From NCBI GenBank assembly GCA_039654915.1, contig CM077599.1:67012501-67076500 (forward strand): DNA of 64,000 nt, given 5' to 3'. Positions 44,330 through 57,979 of the stretch are shown piece by piece. Source of the DNA: Aquilaria yunnanensis. Taxonomy: Eukaryota > Streptophyta > Magnoliopsida > Malvales > Thymelaeaceae. The stretch's first letter is position 1, and every line of letters starts with the position of its first letter. The notes under the pieces are model-generated. The model ran no database searches. It was given only the letters and a program-made list of their open reading frames with translations, and was not told the DNA's origin. The position numbers were made by a program, and so were the translations under genes.

Positions 44330-47300
44330 ACATGCAAGTTCTGAATGCCCAACTTGTGAAGAATATACTCAAACTGTCGTCCTTAGTGAAGATATCAACC
44401 AGGTGAGCATTGGTTGGGACATAAGTTGGTTGAATATTATCACGTTGAACTTCATCACGAACAAAATGGCAGTATATCTCAATATGTTTCATTCGCTCAC
44501 GTAACAATGGATTTGTTGCTATGTGTAAAGCTACCTGAAATATTCTCATTGGGTTTGAATGTTCCACACCAAAAGCCAATAGAAGCCCTTTTAACCACTT
44601 TAGTTCACAAGTGGTTGTAACCATAAACCGATATTCTTTATCAACTGACGATCGTGACACTGTTTTGTGCTCTTTTGTCTTCTAGGAAATTGGTGAATTA
44701 CCTAGCAGTATGTACCATCCAATTAGAGAACAGCAGGTCAATGGGCAACTTGCCTAGTTTGAATCACACCAAGCATACAGTTGTAAGTCATAATCCTACC
44801 ATAGCATTATCCCTTGGCCAGGATTTCTTTTCAAGAACCATACAACATGTAGTGTAGCCTCCCAATGCTCTTCACGCGATTGTTGCATGAATTGAGCTAG
44901 TACATGCACACAAGTAGGATAACTTAGGACGTGTGACAAAGAGATAAATAAGTGGGAAGGTTGAAGATTTGGCTCTAAGCAAACCGACCTCAGAAACAAT
45001 ATCAAGTGTATATTTGCGTTGGCAAAAGAAAATCCCTTTAGGACTTTGTGCTACTTCAATACCCAGGAAATTCTTTAACACTCCCAAATCCTTTCTATGG
45101 AACCAATTGCTCAAATACTTCTTGAATATCTGAATGGCTACATGATCATTACCTGAAATAATAATGTCACTGGCATACACCAGCACATTGATTCGTACAT
45201 TCTCTTGATGTAATGTGAAACGAGAGTAGTCTAAGTATGACTGCTTGAACCAATAACTTTTCAAGGCACTAACCAGTTTTGTAAACCAACATCAGGGGGC
45301 TTGCCTCAATCCATACAATGATTTCTTCAGATAACATACCATCCCTAGTTGTTCTAAATGAAATCCAAGAGGCATTCGCATCTATACCTTTTCTTCAAAA
45401 CCCCCATGTAAGAATATGTTATGCACATCCATTTGATGGAGTTCCCAACTCCTTGTTGTTGCTACTGCCAAGAAAGTACGAACCATAACCATATTTGCTA
45501 TTGAGGAAAAAGTTTCATTATAATTGCTTCCCTCAACTTACCTGTTCCTAAGAATCATTACTTAAGCCTTGTGATGCTCTAATGTTCCATCAGGATTATA
45601 TTTGATCTTGTACACCTATTTGAAACCTATAGCTTGTTTACCTAGTGGATAAGGCTCTATAGTCCATGTTTTATTATCTTTCAGTGCTTTTATCTCCTTA
45701 TTCATTGCATCTATCCATTTTTCATCCTTATTGGCTTTAGTAAAAGAACTGGGCTCAACACCTGCAATAATTGCTGCCAAGAAAATACGCTGTTGCATAG
45801 AAATTTTGTTACAATTCACATGAAGTGTTATAGGATAATGACTACATGAGGAATGTTGATGATCAAATGAGCTTGCAGAAGGGCTTGATGAGGGGCTTAA
45901 CTGCTGTACTGTGTGCCAAACATAATTCCACAGCCTAGAGGACTGTTATCACTGCCTATGGACATATTCCAATTGTTCTTCAATTTCCATGATCTTATAT
46001 ATACCCCCGTGTTGCAATTACTCCTTGATTTTGGTTATCATATGCAAGTAACTCATTTTTATTTCCTTTATTGACAATCTCTACTCCTGCCTATTCCTTT
46101 CCTTCATGAGGTAGTACTTGTTCACTATTCTTTGTTTTGTCTATACTCACTTTAGCCCCTAAAATTAATTCCACTTTGATAACCCATCCATCAACTCTCT
46201 TGTCTTCTGTCATGTCTAATACATCAATGGATTCGTTCATGGAAGAGAACTCATGTTCCATGAACACTGCATCCCATGAGACAAAAAGTTATCCCGAGTT
46301 CAGATCATATAAACTCTATCCCTTCTTCCCAAATGGGTACCCTATAAAAACACACTTCTAATTCTTGCTAGCAAATTTATCACCTCAACGTCTTTGATTG
46401 TAAGCATAAGCAAAATAGCCAAATACTCTAATAATTTTATATGAAGTACTTCAACTAAACAAAGTTTCATACGTTGTTTTCCCTCATAAAAAATTAGTTG
46501 GAGTTTGATTGATCAAGTATGCAGTTGTTAATATACATTCCCTTTAGAATTCAATAGGCAAAATTTTCCTAGAAGTGTAGTGCCTGCGCCACATTAAGTA
46601 TGTGACGATGTTTTCATTTCACTCTCCTATTTTGTTGGGGAGTCCCAACACACGAGGTCTGGCGAATTATGCCATACACATGAGGTCTGGTGAATTATGT
46701 CATTCTCCATAAAATAGTCACCTAAGCAGGTGAACTCAGGTCCATTATCATTGCGCACTATCTTCACAAGCTGATTAAATTGTTTGTTAACCATAGCAGA
46801 GAAATTCAAGGAAGCCTGCAACATTGTTTTTTTATCCTTGAATAAATAAACCATTCACTTTTAGAATAATCATCAACAATAGTAAAAAATTTATATACAT
46901 ATATATGTGGGGGGGGTTCCTATAAGAACCCCATAAGTCACAGTGTATCATTTCAAAAATACTCGATGCTTTATTATCACTAGACACAAACTTCACATCC
47001 TTCAGTGCACTTCTTACTACTTTTATCAACTGTTGGCAACAGCTTATTACTTTGTGAGAAGGATGATCCAAACTTTGATGCGAAAGTTTAGTAGTGTCAT
47101 TTCCCATTATTTTCATAGCTCTCATTGAAGCCATGCCCCAAAAGTAGTAAAGCCCCTCGCATTGCTCACCTGAACCAATTTGCATCCCCGTATTGGGTTC
47201 CTGTATAACACAAAATTTATCAGTGAACTAAACTATGCAATTTTACTCCACAATCAATTATGAGACTGAAAATTAATTTGCACTTCAAATCAAGCAAATA

Positions 47301-48621
47301 TAACACATTTTTTAATCTCAAGTGTTAGTTCAACACTATAGTTCCCTTTTTCTCCGCAAGCATTTCCTTCCCTGCTAGTAATCCAATAGGACATGTGACA
47401 ACTTCCTTTATATTGCTCATCAACTCAGGACATCTTGTCATATGGTGAAAAGCCCTAGTATCGATAATCCATTCTATTTTATGCTTACCATTTACTCTTC
47501 TTTCATTTTGTTCCTTCTGTGTGTTTAAAAGATTAAACAATAAGCCTCACTACTTACTGCTCAACCTACTTAAACTACCTTGATCTGTTTCAATAGTTCC
47601 TTGACCATTGTTTCTTTATGTTGTCAATTGTGCTACATTAGTGGATCTATCCGACATGTCCTATTCCCTCTAATGCAATAGGTTGTTTCTGTCCACCTTG
47701 TCCACACCGTATTTCGCGTCCATTTCCATGAGGTTAATCACCTCACCATTCGGGGTATCCAATTAGCCATAAACAAGAGTCTACATCATGACCTATCCTC
47801 TTGCAGTTTGTGCATACCACAGTTTAATCCTTGTTCTCAGTTTATCCCTTTGAACTAGTTGAGGTTTGTACCACAAAGGCCATTGCCTCACTTCATTGTT
47901 CCATATAGCTAGTTGTGGTACAAATTAGTTCCTCTTGAACGACCATCACATACGCTCGATTGAGATTCGACAATGGTTTTGTGCTCAAGATATTGGACTA
48001 TACCATCCCATCGTCGAGTCATCCAAACCCATAAAAAACTAATGCTCTTTCTTCTTCATGCCTCTTATCCAATTCTTTGATAATATCACATGTGCACCCT
48101 CCGCAACAACATGTTGGGTACTACTAGAATTTCCTAACTCTTCCCAGCTCATCTTCAATTTGCCATAGTAGTTCACCAAGGGCATGTCTTTCTACTTGCA
48201 CTTAGCCAACTCAGATTTAAGTTGTTAGACATATGGTCCATTTCTAACCAAGAACCACTCCTTGATGTCATCCTAAAGTTTCATGGCAATCTCCATATAG
48301 GTTATTGTTGAGCCCAACAGTGGCTTGATGGTGTTTAGAATCCATGACCCTAGCATGGAGTTAACCGTCCACCAATCTTCTTGACTCACAGCATCATCCG
48401 AAGGTTGTTTTACTGAACCATCGATAAAGCCATATTTTTTTCTTAGCCCTTAGTGCTGTTCTTTTTGCACGTGCCCATTCTTCGTAGTCATCTCCTTTTA
48501 ATTGCACTTGTGTGATAATGTTTCCAGGATTGTCATTAGTTGAGAGAAAATACGGCAATGCTGTGCTCCTTGTCGATCCTTCGGCATTATCCTTCTTATC
48601 ATCACTACTTTTACCAGTCAT
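44330..48621 (-). pseudogene. Copia gag-pol polyprotein, decayed (second element)
   Basis: Gag starts at 48621 (MTGKSSDDKKD, then VQLKGDDYEEWARAKRTAL). A CTNCKRIGHDVDSC knuckle lies at about 47820-47780. Protease at 47540-47325 has DTRAFHHM, where DTGA is needed, so the active site is mutated. Integrase pieces are at 47185-46627 (FEMIHCDLWGSYRNP, KIVRNDNGPEF). RT pieces are at 45819-45616 and 45264-44872 (LVYASDIIISGND, KDLGVLKNFLGIEV). RNase H at 44660-44330 includes DKEYRFM and THIATNPLLRERMKHIEI-like text. Many frameshifts; non-functional. Confidence 0.85.
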
Positions 48622-48630
48622 GGCTGAGCG

Positions 48631-48642
48631 GCTCTAATACCA
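48631..48642 (-). other. Primer binding site (tRNA-Met, one change)
   Basis: Minus strand TGGTATTAGAGC, one C-to-T change from the consensus, directly next to the 5' LTR. Confidence 0.8.
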
Positions 48643-48814
48643 TAAAAGACTAGGTTTCAAAAATGATTTTCTTTGCCTTCTCATTCAAGGAAAAACTAGT
48701 AATATTAAAGATTACAACCTGATAAAAATGGAAAAGAGATATGTTGATATACATATAGATTTACTTGTTAATATTTACACCTAATATTGAGTATTCTAAT
48801 ATCCCAATAATTGA

Positions 48815-50200
48815 TGAAGTTGGCTCTCATTTACTGAGGAAATCTATAAATTTCCCTTTGAATTTTCATCGAACATTTCGAGCATAGGTCCTAAGTCCTA
48901 AGTTTTAATCAGTGACGGTCTGATATGTGAAGTTTATATATCTCCCTCATTTAAACCCAATAATAATCCCAATTTTGGCCCATGAAATTTTTATTTTAGG
49001 CTAAATCCATATTACACTATACAACTTCTTTAACTTAGTTATTTGTCCATGGACTGTGACTTGGACAATTTGGTACCAGTGTCTTAGAACCTAGACCGTT
49101 TCCCAAACTATTAAGGGTTTCATGTTACAGTTCAATTGGTTTAATCTGTTGAGCCTCAAAGCTAAAAATACTTTTGTATTTGTATTCTAAATACTAGGAG
49201 TGCCTTTATTTTAAAAATTTAAATGATATGACCTTCAAAGAAAAGATGATACAATACAAGAACTAAGTTATACTTCACCTAATATAAAATACTACCAAAT
49301 TATCCTCCACAAACTTAAATCCTAATAAGTGCTGCACACTTTTCCCCACTCTTTTATTCATAGTAAACCATCATTTTCACTTATTTTTCTATCTAGTCAT
49401 TTTCTTCCATTCTTATTTTTTTATCTGCTATATCTACCCTTTTTCCCAAGGTTTGCTTGTTTTTGTTGTTTTTCCCATATATGGATCTCATCTAAAGCTT
49501 AGAAAAAGATGTTAAATGGAGTTGATCTCTTTAACCAAAGGGGTTTACTGCACAAAAACAACTAGCACGCATGCTCCAGAAAGGGGGAAGCCCAACAAAT
49601 GTCAAATGCAAAATCCCCACACCTTATTAATATCATATTGGCATACTCTTCAAAAAAAAAAAAAAGACCTGATTAAACAATATGTCTACATATCTTATGA
49701 ATCAATTTTCCCAAACAATGAGCTCATCATTCTTCCCGCTTCAAATATATCAATTTTTTCTTGAGTTTTTATGATTCTTAAATAATTATTTTAGAATGCC
49801 AATTTGTTTCAGTTTGACAGTTTTAAGTGATTCTTTTTTATTTTAACATGTTTTAGCTAAATACAAAATGAGCCAATAACTGGACTAACATTGGACCAAT
49901 TCACAGCTAAACTAATCCAGTCTAGCTTTGACAACATTATTCAACCCTCAGATTATGAAAAAATGAGACATTTTACTCTTTAACTTACTAATTAGATTAT
50001 TGGTCAAATGGATAAAGTATCCCATTTAAAGAGGCAAACTCTCAATTTTTATAGTTCGAGGGGTGACTTCATGCTACTCATAATTCATAAGGGACAGAGC
50101 ATCCCATTTAAAGAGCCAAACTCTTGATTTCCATAGTTCAGGGGGTTATTCCATCCAACTCATTTTTTTTTTGTAGACAGAATACAATAGATAAATAGGG
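48815..50200. other. Intergenic, nothing recognised
   Basis: AT-rich; an 82-codon frame near 49516-49764 looks like chance. No transposon end established. Confidence 0.45.
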
Positions 50201-50214
50201 TTAAGAAAGAAAAG

Positions 50215-50640
50215 AAAGGATAAATGTCACAACATCATAAGTTGGAGTGACACACTACTGAGGCACAATAACCAATGAACCACGATCAAGAGACTCCTTT
50301 AGAGAGAATACACCATAAGCTAGCCTAACTATCTTAATGCTAAACTTTGATTTGTGTCTCTAACCTGCTAATTCCTGTGAGTGATTAGTTAAAATAGCAA
50401 TATTAGAAAAAGAGAGTGTTAGGGCGGATTTTACTGTTCCCTAGACAACAACATGCCCAGCTTCTAGTGCTGAATTATAATTTTCCTATGTAATGACCTT
50501 CTAAAGTCTTTGAGAGGCATCAATACCCATCCAAAACCAGGCAGCAGCCCCTTCAGCAAATGACTGGCACCAAGCTCTATCCACAACCAAAATTTGGGTT
50601 TTATTCATGGAATATGACCATTTATCTAAAAATGCCATAG
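50215..50640 (-). pseudogene. LINE-type RNase H-like (RVT_3) fragment
   Basis: The minus-strand text LVVDRAWCQSFAEGAAAWFW is followed, after a shift, by SALEAGHVVV, VKSALTLSFSNIAILTNHSQ and HKSKFSIKIV, ending near FILSFL. These match the order of the RNase H-like domain at the end of plant LINE polyproteins (Asp strand, LEAE helix, SDS-type motif). Four or more stops. No A-tail or flanking duplication was found. Confidence 0.55.
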
Positions 50641-50649
50641 AGGATTGGG

Positions 50650-51585
50650 AGAATTAACATGTAAAAAAGAAGAGTGTAATAGAAAACTCTGAGATTGAGC
50701 AAGCTAATGCACGAGATTGTCCCTTCTTGGGATGAGAGAGGGAATATTAAATTGCAAATTCTGAAAGCTCCATCCAACTCATAATTTAGGGGATAAAGTG
50801 TCTAAGTGCTTTTAAGCACTAAAATTTGAATTAATGTTCAGCTAAGCCACAATATTTTCCAAATTTTAGGAATACAACCAGCTATATATACTTCTATAGT
50901 TATATTTCCTATATTAAACCATTAAAAAGTTTAGCACTTCTATTTGTTTCTTTTTTTTTATTTGTAAACTTTATAAGGATACATTTATGTGATTGTAGGA
51001 ACTCTGGTTTGAGGGAAGCGAAAAAATTTTTAGACATTGATTTTTTGAAAAGGAAATAGATTATAGGTCAAATAGTTGCAACTATTTTGTCAATGATTTC
51101 TGTGGCTTCCTTTGACGATAACGTCTAAAATAATGTTATAGATTAGAATAAATTGTCAGTGACAGTGATAACTTTTCCAAACCTTTAAACTTTGAAAGCT
51201 ATAGTTGAATACTTTTACAACCTCCAAAACTAAACACTGACTTTGTTTTCAAACAGAACGTAAGTTTTTGGGAGGAAGCAAAACATATCGATTTCAAAAG
51301 TGTTGCTACTAAAGGCAATTCTTTGGCTTCAAAAACAACACAAAAGATCAAAAAATTGTTTTCATGCATCCTTAATCTTTAATCCATAATTATTTCATAT
51401 TTAGCTTATTAGCTATTTTCATTTGATCATAAATCTTTTTAGAACATCTTATATTGGTCTTATATTTGATGAAATTCATTAATCTAGTTTAATTATATGA
51501 TACAAATTTTTCAATCCCAACTTTTTCCATTATTTGCCCTTCAATAAATTTTAGACTTAAATATCTCTTATGCCCCTAAACTATC
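50650..51585. other. Intergenic, nothing recognised
   Basis: No supported feature. Confidence 0.45.
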
Positions 51586-51589
51586 ACCA

Positions 51590-52150
51590 CTCGGATAGAT
51601 AACCCTGATAGAGGTTTAGACAGCACTGCTCGAGACCCCTTGAAGATCACACTAGGGTCTATCTCAAGATGGCAAGCTAAAGAGCTAAAGAAGGCTTTGT
51701 AGGCACTTGTGGAAGGACATTTGGATGATGAAAGGTTAAGCAAGGAAGAACCAACAAGGTTTGTGAACGTAGTGGAGGTCGAGTCCCTCATGCACCCTAG
51801 CAGAGGGCCCTTGTGCACCCTCAAGGCACATGCTCCAGCCATGCCTAGGCATATGCTCAAGACATGCCTAGGATACTTTAAGATGTGCCCAAGACATATG
51901 GCGTAGACATGTCCAGGACACATGCCCGAGTTATACACTAATGCATCCACCATAGTGCACCTGGGAAGCACCCTACCAGCCTGAGACTTATTTCAGGACC
52001 TTTACATGTAAACAGTCTTATTTTGTTAAGTTAAGAGTACGGACATGCCCTAGATACAGTTTGGGGCTCTTTTGTGAAAAGTCCATAAATGTAAACCGAG
52101 GTGCCCTAGTAATACACCAATGTCCTTGTACAACTAGGTTTAACTCTGTT
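51590..52150 (+). other. Possible Ty3/gypsy remnant
   Basis: A plus-strand frame near 51625-51790 reads RDPLKITLGSISRWQAKELKK then VEGHLDDERLSKEEP, reminiscent of the GP-[IL]-TR-x-RAK-x-LKEAL text in plant gypsy polyproteins. It is followed by a low-complexity zone rich in ACATG. No LTR or pol motif; weak. Confidence 0.3.
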
Positions 52151-54095
52151 AAGGTTTAGGTAACTAAACCGGTAGTCACTAAGGTGAATGACTGAACCTT
52201 CAGTAGTGTTCCAAGCTCAAGGTTACACTTCAGTCACTTAGTTTTATCACCCTTCAGTTACAACTAGCATTTTTGTCACTGAATGAGCGAGGTTTCGGTA
52301 GCCTGCTGTAACTAACATGCAATTAGAATCTCAGTCACTTTTTTGCTTTAGTCTTATAGTGTTATAAATTAAGATAAAATTAGTAAGAAATAAATAATAA
52401 TTCAATAATTATGTTTGTAAATTTTAGTATAATTCAATATTCATATACTCATATATAGTAAAATAATACTATGAATTAAGTAAAAAATTAAATTTATTCT
52501 TTTATTTAAGTTTCTTTTGTAGGAGATGCCAAGGTCAAATATAATAAAATAAATAAATATAATTTTATACATAATTAAAGGAGACATCTGTCCAAGTGGT
52601 GATAGTCAAGGAGTCATCTACCTATGAAGGCTAACAACTAGGCAGTATTATAACTAATGGTTGGGTGACCAACGTGACATCACGTGACTGCATCAGAGGG
52701 TCATTTGTTTGATTTTTAATAGTTTGGGGACTGAGCCGTAATGAGTCATAGTTGAATGGGTCATCCATCTGAGTTATGATAATTCAAGGGGTGGTAGGCA
52801 TTTAAGCTTGAATTTAAAAATGTAATAATTTTTTGATAGTTAATAAATAACTTTAAATTATATGTGTCATGTATTCAATTATGAGTGAAATAGAAAAAAA
52901 AAATAGCATTATTGGCAAAGTGGTGGTAAACATTTAAATTAGAGTTAGGAGCCTTGTGGAGGAAAGTAATTGTCTCTTTGTATGGGGAAGAAGGTGATTC
53001 GGGGAATAGTTTTCTAAATTCAGTTTGTGGGGTATTGTTGGTGTGGGTTGGAGTTTGTTTGAAAAAGGTTTAGATTTGGGTGAGTGTTTCTCTTGGAGTT
53101 TAGAAAATTATGACAAGTGAGGTTCTGAAGGGATACTTGGGCAGGAAGGGAGAAGCTTTCTGATAAATTTCCAAGGGTTTTTTTTTATTATCTTTAGACA
53201 AGGATTGCAAAGTTTCAGTCACTCTTCAATCACTAGTTGGCGAAGCTCACATTTTGAGCAACTGAAATTTTCAGTCATCATTCAATTGCTACAATTTCCA
53301 CTTAAGTTGTTATTCAATTGCTACAGTTTCCATGTTTGTTACTCCTCAGTGACTATCTTTAACTCAGTCACTCCTACCACAAAATAACACTACTTCATCC
53401 CCTTCTTCCTCATTCTCCTATTTGCAATCTTTTCCCTTCAGAAGTACTTCTCCCTCTAGTAAGGAAGAGAGTCAAGTAGATCAGGATGGTCTTGTACTTA
53501 AAACAGACAAGATAGAGTCTTCCAACCCAAGATCACTGTCGGTTCGTCCTTGCACCATATCTGCCTCAATAGCTCCACCCTTGCACCATCCTTCTTCCTT
53601 GACTGATGTGTTATCGTCTTTCTTTAGCAACTCTTATGCCGATAGCCCTATTGCTAGCTTTTTGTCGCACTACGTTGCATTGTCTCTATCCCTATATGTA
53701 CACCTAGGCAGAAGTTCAAATAGCCCCTGCCTCCCTTGTCACCTGTGAAGCCCATCATGACCATGATCATTTATTGAAACCTCATAACAAATTAATTAGA
53801 ATAATTAATTTTATCTTAATTTTCAATTTGTCAATTAATAAAGAAACTTGAAAATGGAGCGATTGAAAGATTCAATCGCTATGCAAGAGTCGCAAGCTCA
53901 TTTAACGAGGTCTCATAATAGCAGTAACTGTTTATTTCAATTCTTAATTTTAGTCACCCCTTTAGTTGTTCTTAAAGAGCAACTAGGCTTCTTGCACATG
54001 ACTTTTTCAGTCATTTTTTTTATCAGTTGCTCTAAGGGACTAACAATGACTGTGAACTCAGTCATTTTTCTACTTTTATCTTATGGTGAAATCCC
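52151..54095. other. Intergenic with internal short repeats
   Basis: 'cagtcact'/'caattgctac' words recur at 52200-52340, 53205-53380 and 53930-54070. A Ser-rich 108-codon frame (53422-53748, plus) is not recognised and may be part of the LINE whose tail follows. Confidence 0.35.
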
Positions 54096-54345
54096 TTAAA
54101 TTTTCTGGATCTGGTCTTGTCCATCAAGTCTATCTCATTCTTCTCGCTTCCAAATAGGTTGGATAGGCTACTATCTCTTTCGATGATTGGTGGCTAGACC
54201 AAATGCTTTGAGGATGATCATCTAGGATTACATGTTATGAGTTGGGATTGCTTCGGCCTCTTTGTTCTTTGTAAACTTTTCCAGCCTCTTGCTGCTTTTG
54301 AATAAATTATTTCTTGCCGATAAAAAAACAAAAAAAAAACTGGAA
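54096..54345 (+). mobile_element. Probable LINE/retroposon 3' end
   Basis: GGATTGCTTCGGCC..., TTGTTCTTTGTAAACTTTTC and GAATAAATTATTTCTTGCCG text followed by an A-rich tail at about 54325-54340 resembles plant L1 3' ends. 5' extent unknown. Confidence 0.4.
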
Positions 54346-55880
54346 TGAAAATGAAACACAAACCAATTGCGTAATTTGACCAATTATCAGGTGAAGGGTG
54401 TCAAATGAAAGTGACAAAAATGAACATATTATATTGGACCGTTGTAATAGTTAAAAAGAAAAAAGCCAAGTAAGAAGGCATGAAGGGTAAACCACTGGAT
54501 TTGTTGTGGCACCAACCACAACCGACTCAAATTTCTCAAAATTTTCCAACTCTCACGTCTCAATCTGAATTCTTATAATGATTGATGATAAAGGCTAAGT
54601 TCGGTACTATTGCTTTTACAATGATACAAGAATAATTTCAAAGTGGGGTGGTTGTCTCCCATGCATTTAAATCAGTATTTAATCACATTTCTAGGCGCAG
54701 TCCTTTTTAATCCCCTCGTGTAGGGTTCAGCTATCAATATGGTTAACCAAACTCTCTAATTTGTCTCACAAAGCTTTCATTAGGTTATGAAGTCAAAGGA
54801 TTTTACTTTTCATTGAAAAATGTAACGACAAGGAGGTCATTATTTTTACGGTTTTAAACATTGCCTTCCCTAATGAAAACGTAATTCGATTTTCAAACAC
54901 AGCTGTGAATTCTATATCATTCTAGATATCACGGGATTTCCCTTACCTTGAATGTAGGTTATATAAGAGTTAAATCATTTTATATCTGTGTGTGATGGTT
55001 AATTATAGTTTTGCCCGTATCTTTGGTGTAGTGCTGTGACATTGGACCTTTCACCCTCTTAATCAAAGTTCGAACAATTGCTCTCCATTTTCATCCTAGC
55101 TCCTAAATATTATTTTGAGCACGAAAAACTATAGTTTTGATAATAAAAAAAAATGGCTCCATTGTCCCCGACTTTTAATTATCATCTTTTATTGGCCCCA
55201 ACCTTCAAATCTTCGTATCTTAGTTCTTTTATGGATTAACAAAAAGTCTCATTTTTTGTTATTTTCCTAAGGTAAAGTTATAAAAACCCCCTTGACCTAT
55301 AGCTTAGCCTACACTTATTCACTTCTATTTTTAAAACCTATACTTACGCCCCCAAATAGTAAGCTCCGACACTCTGTTAAACCACAAATGGAAAAACGTA
55401 GCTTTTATGCTTGCCTTATCCGTCTATAAATTATGACCCCAAAATTTGAACATTTCACGAATTAGCCCTTGAATCCAACTAGTCAATTTCATAGGATAAC
55501 TTCAAAAATGGTAGAAAGAAAACCGGTAACTTCGAAATCAGAATTTTTTTCCTGTTTATTTCAGTTTTAAACTTTGTTTTCAACCCCAAAAAACATGTGC
55601 TCATACTTAATACTAAATTCACATCTCATCTCTTATCACATTATAGTCGTACTTTCCTCACAACAAACAACAATTAAAACCATACATAGAAATAAACATT
55701 TCAAACCAGATAAGCAAAACTACAATATGTTTTCCTCTACTTTCTAAGAATCCAGTCAAAACCCCAAGACACACTTGCTGGAAATTTACACTTACCTTAG
55801 TAATTTTGGTCCAGGTCTAAGTAAGTTGTAACATTGCATGTGTCAAAGGGAAAGCATATTCAATTTTAGGCATCATTTAG
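54346..55880. other. Intergenic with one eroded MITE end
   Basis: At about 55268-55400 the text GGTAAAGTTATAAAAACCCC followed by 'agcctacacttattcac' resembles one terminus of the 453-bp Mutator-type MITEs. No opposite end was found. Otherwise nothing. Confidence 0.4.
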
Positions 55881-55886
55881 GCCTCA

Positions 55887-56631
55887 TGATAGGAACCTGG
55901 AGATCAAACCTATGAATGTAAGCCAACTTACATGCCCTTTAGGTAAAACTCATCCCTAAAAGCTAGCTAGTAGAGGTGAGAGTGTCTAAGAACATATAAG
56001 CACCTACACAACTCTTTTGTTAAGTCATATAGGATTTATGACTCATATCATTAACCATCTTCTATCGGCCCTTCAACCCGGATTAGACACAGGTACCAGC
56101 AATCTCGATCAATCACCTATTGATACCACAAGTTTCACCAACCTACTATGACTATGTGGATTCACATCGCCTGGATTCACCTCGCCGAACTCAACATATG
56201 TCTTCCTAGATTTGGGACCTGTCATTCCCTTTCTTTTTGTGAAAAGGTTATCCTTGAACCTATTTCTCAGAAATAGGGCTCGAATATGTGACCAAGCTTT
56301 GAGACCAAACTGATAAAAACCTCGGGTTCAAGCCTTTGAATACAAGCCAACTTACACACCCTTTGGGTAAAACTCATCCCCAAAAACTAGCTTGTTGATG
56401 TGAGGGTTTCGATGAACACATAAGCACCTAAACAACTCCATTTATAAGCCAAATGAGATTTGTGGCTCATATCTTAACCCTCTTTTATCGGCTATTCAAT
56501 TTAGATTATACATGGGTACTACCAATCTTAGTCAATTACCTACTAGTGCCACAGGTTCCACCTATCTACTTCAACTGTGTGGATCCATGTGGCCTAACTC
56601 GACCTACGCCTTCCCAACTCAGGACTTATCA
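55887..56631 (-). mobile_element. TRIM-type miniature LTR retrotransposon, 745 bp
   Basis: LTRs 55887-56224 and 56311-56631 share long blocks ('aagccaactta', 'actcatcccaaaa', 'gaacacataagcacct'). The whole inner part is 86 bp. On the minus strand it has a degenerate primer site TGGTCTCAAAGC (56296-56307) three bases after the 5' LTR and a purine tract AAAAAGAAAGGGAA directly before the 3' LTR start TGACAGG. Flanks CCTCA and ACTCA match at 4 of 5. Non-coding; must be mobilised by another element. Confidence 0.7.
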
Positions 56632-56639
56632 ACTCAGTT

Positions 56640-57325
56640 ATAGTTTATAATATTGTTATTTTCAAAAAAAATTTCTATCTAGAACAAATTTCATTCAAAA
56701 CCCAATATTATATCTAAATAATAGCCATTCAATCATTTTAATCATACTTTTTCCAAGTAAATGACTTTTATGGTTTTTTTCTTTATGCAGCTTTCAAAAA
56801 AAAATTGTTTCTTTTCCAAAATTATTTTAAAAGTTGTTTCCAAGTTTCTTAAAGTGCAAAATTAATTTATATATAGATTGAGTATATAATCACTATATAA
56901 AAAAATATACAAATTGACTATAAAATCACTTATAATTACTTTTTTAAAAAATATTTATATAAAAATAATCAGTTATAAAAAATAATGTCAACCAACATAC
57001 AAGTTCTTTCCAGATTTTTAAAAAGTAATTATAAAAATCAAACACTCCACTATTACAACATATTCTATTTTGGCAATCCTAAATTTTTACAACATTTTCA
57101 TATTTACTAAATTATTTTACCATACTAGCCTTGCAACTATCATTTTAATATTCATTTTTTCCAACTTTCTCAATTTATGTTTAAAAGATTAAAAAAAGTT
57201 AAAAATAATACATAAACTTTCTGTACCTTTTTAATTTGTTTTCTAAATCAAATAATTCATAACATGAGAGGGAGGCAATATCAACTTATATCAAGCTCTG
57301 TGATTATTAACAATTAAAAAGGCAT
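56640..57325. other. AT-rich intergenic DNA
   Basis: No supported feature. Confidence 0.45.
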
Positions 57326-57699
57326 AAAAAAGTTGGCCTCAATACATAATTAGCCTCTACACTTGGCTAACTCGAGCAAATTGGTCCAAAACTCAACACT
57401 CACTTAAACTTGACATTTGAGCTTTGAAAAGTTATACAAGTTAGTCGATTATCTACAACATTAAACGGATGGCATTAGGGGGAGGATGAGGTGGCTTTTG
57501 GTTAGCTAATGTGGAGTTAGCTCTTCCATTTGTGCTATGCTCCGAAGTTGTTTTCCATTTCTTCCTCATCGAGCGATCTCCTCAGTGCGGAAATTAGTTC
57601 AGATACCAAAACATCTGGCTTTGGCTCGGCGTCAGGGTTGAGTTTTGTTCCTCTTCTCTGTTCCTGGTTTTGGAGCGATTCTCTAAACGCTGAAATTAG

Positions 57700-57920
57700 G
57701 TCTGTAGCTGATCATCGAGGCTAGCCATCGTCACAAAAAATGACAAACTCCGATGTCGTCTCGGCGAACGAAAGGGGTTGATTACATCTTTCAGTCCCTC
57801 TATCAATTCCCACATGTTGGTAGTCTCTGGCTCATCAGGCAGTGTCCGAGTGGGCATTCTTGGCATGACCTTTGGAATATTTTCTTCTATCATTTTAGAC
57901 CATATTTTTTGTTCCATTGC
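57700..57920 (-). pseudogene. Captured fragment resembling a plant glutaredoxin-like protein N-terminal region
   Basis: A minus-strand frame of 73 codons reads ENIPKVMPRMPTRT, then DEPETTNMWELIEGLKDV, then RSPRRHRSLSF. The PKTPT...EPE-INTWELMEGL...RSFSF pattern is what I remember upstream of the glutaredoxin domain in plant CC-type glutaredoxin-like proteins. The catalytic domain itself is absent. Identity is by pattern only; no activity expected. Confidence 0.4.
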
Positions 57921-57979
57921 TCTAGCAGGGAACTTTGTCTTCTTCTCCCCTGACTCATCAAGTTTCCAATTCCCGTTGA

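Larger units (their letters stand above)
44136..48809 (-). mobile_element. Ty1/copia LTR retrotransposon, 4.67 kb, decayed
   Basis: Flanked by perfect ATTGA duplications (44131-44135 and 48810-48814). The short LTRs (44136-44316 and 48643-48809) share 'gactaggtttt', 'attcaagg.aaaac' and 'gataaaaatggaaaagagat'. A degenerate tRNA-Met primer site abuts the 5' LTR. The outer TG has become TA, probably by methyl-C decay. Pol pieces are in copia order. Confidence 0.85.
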
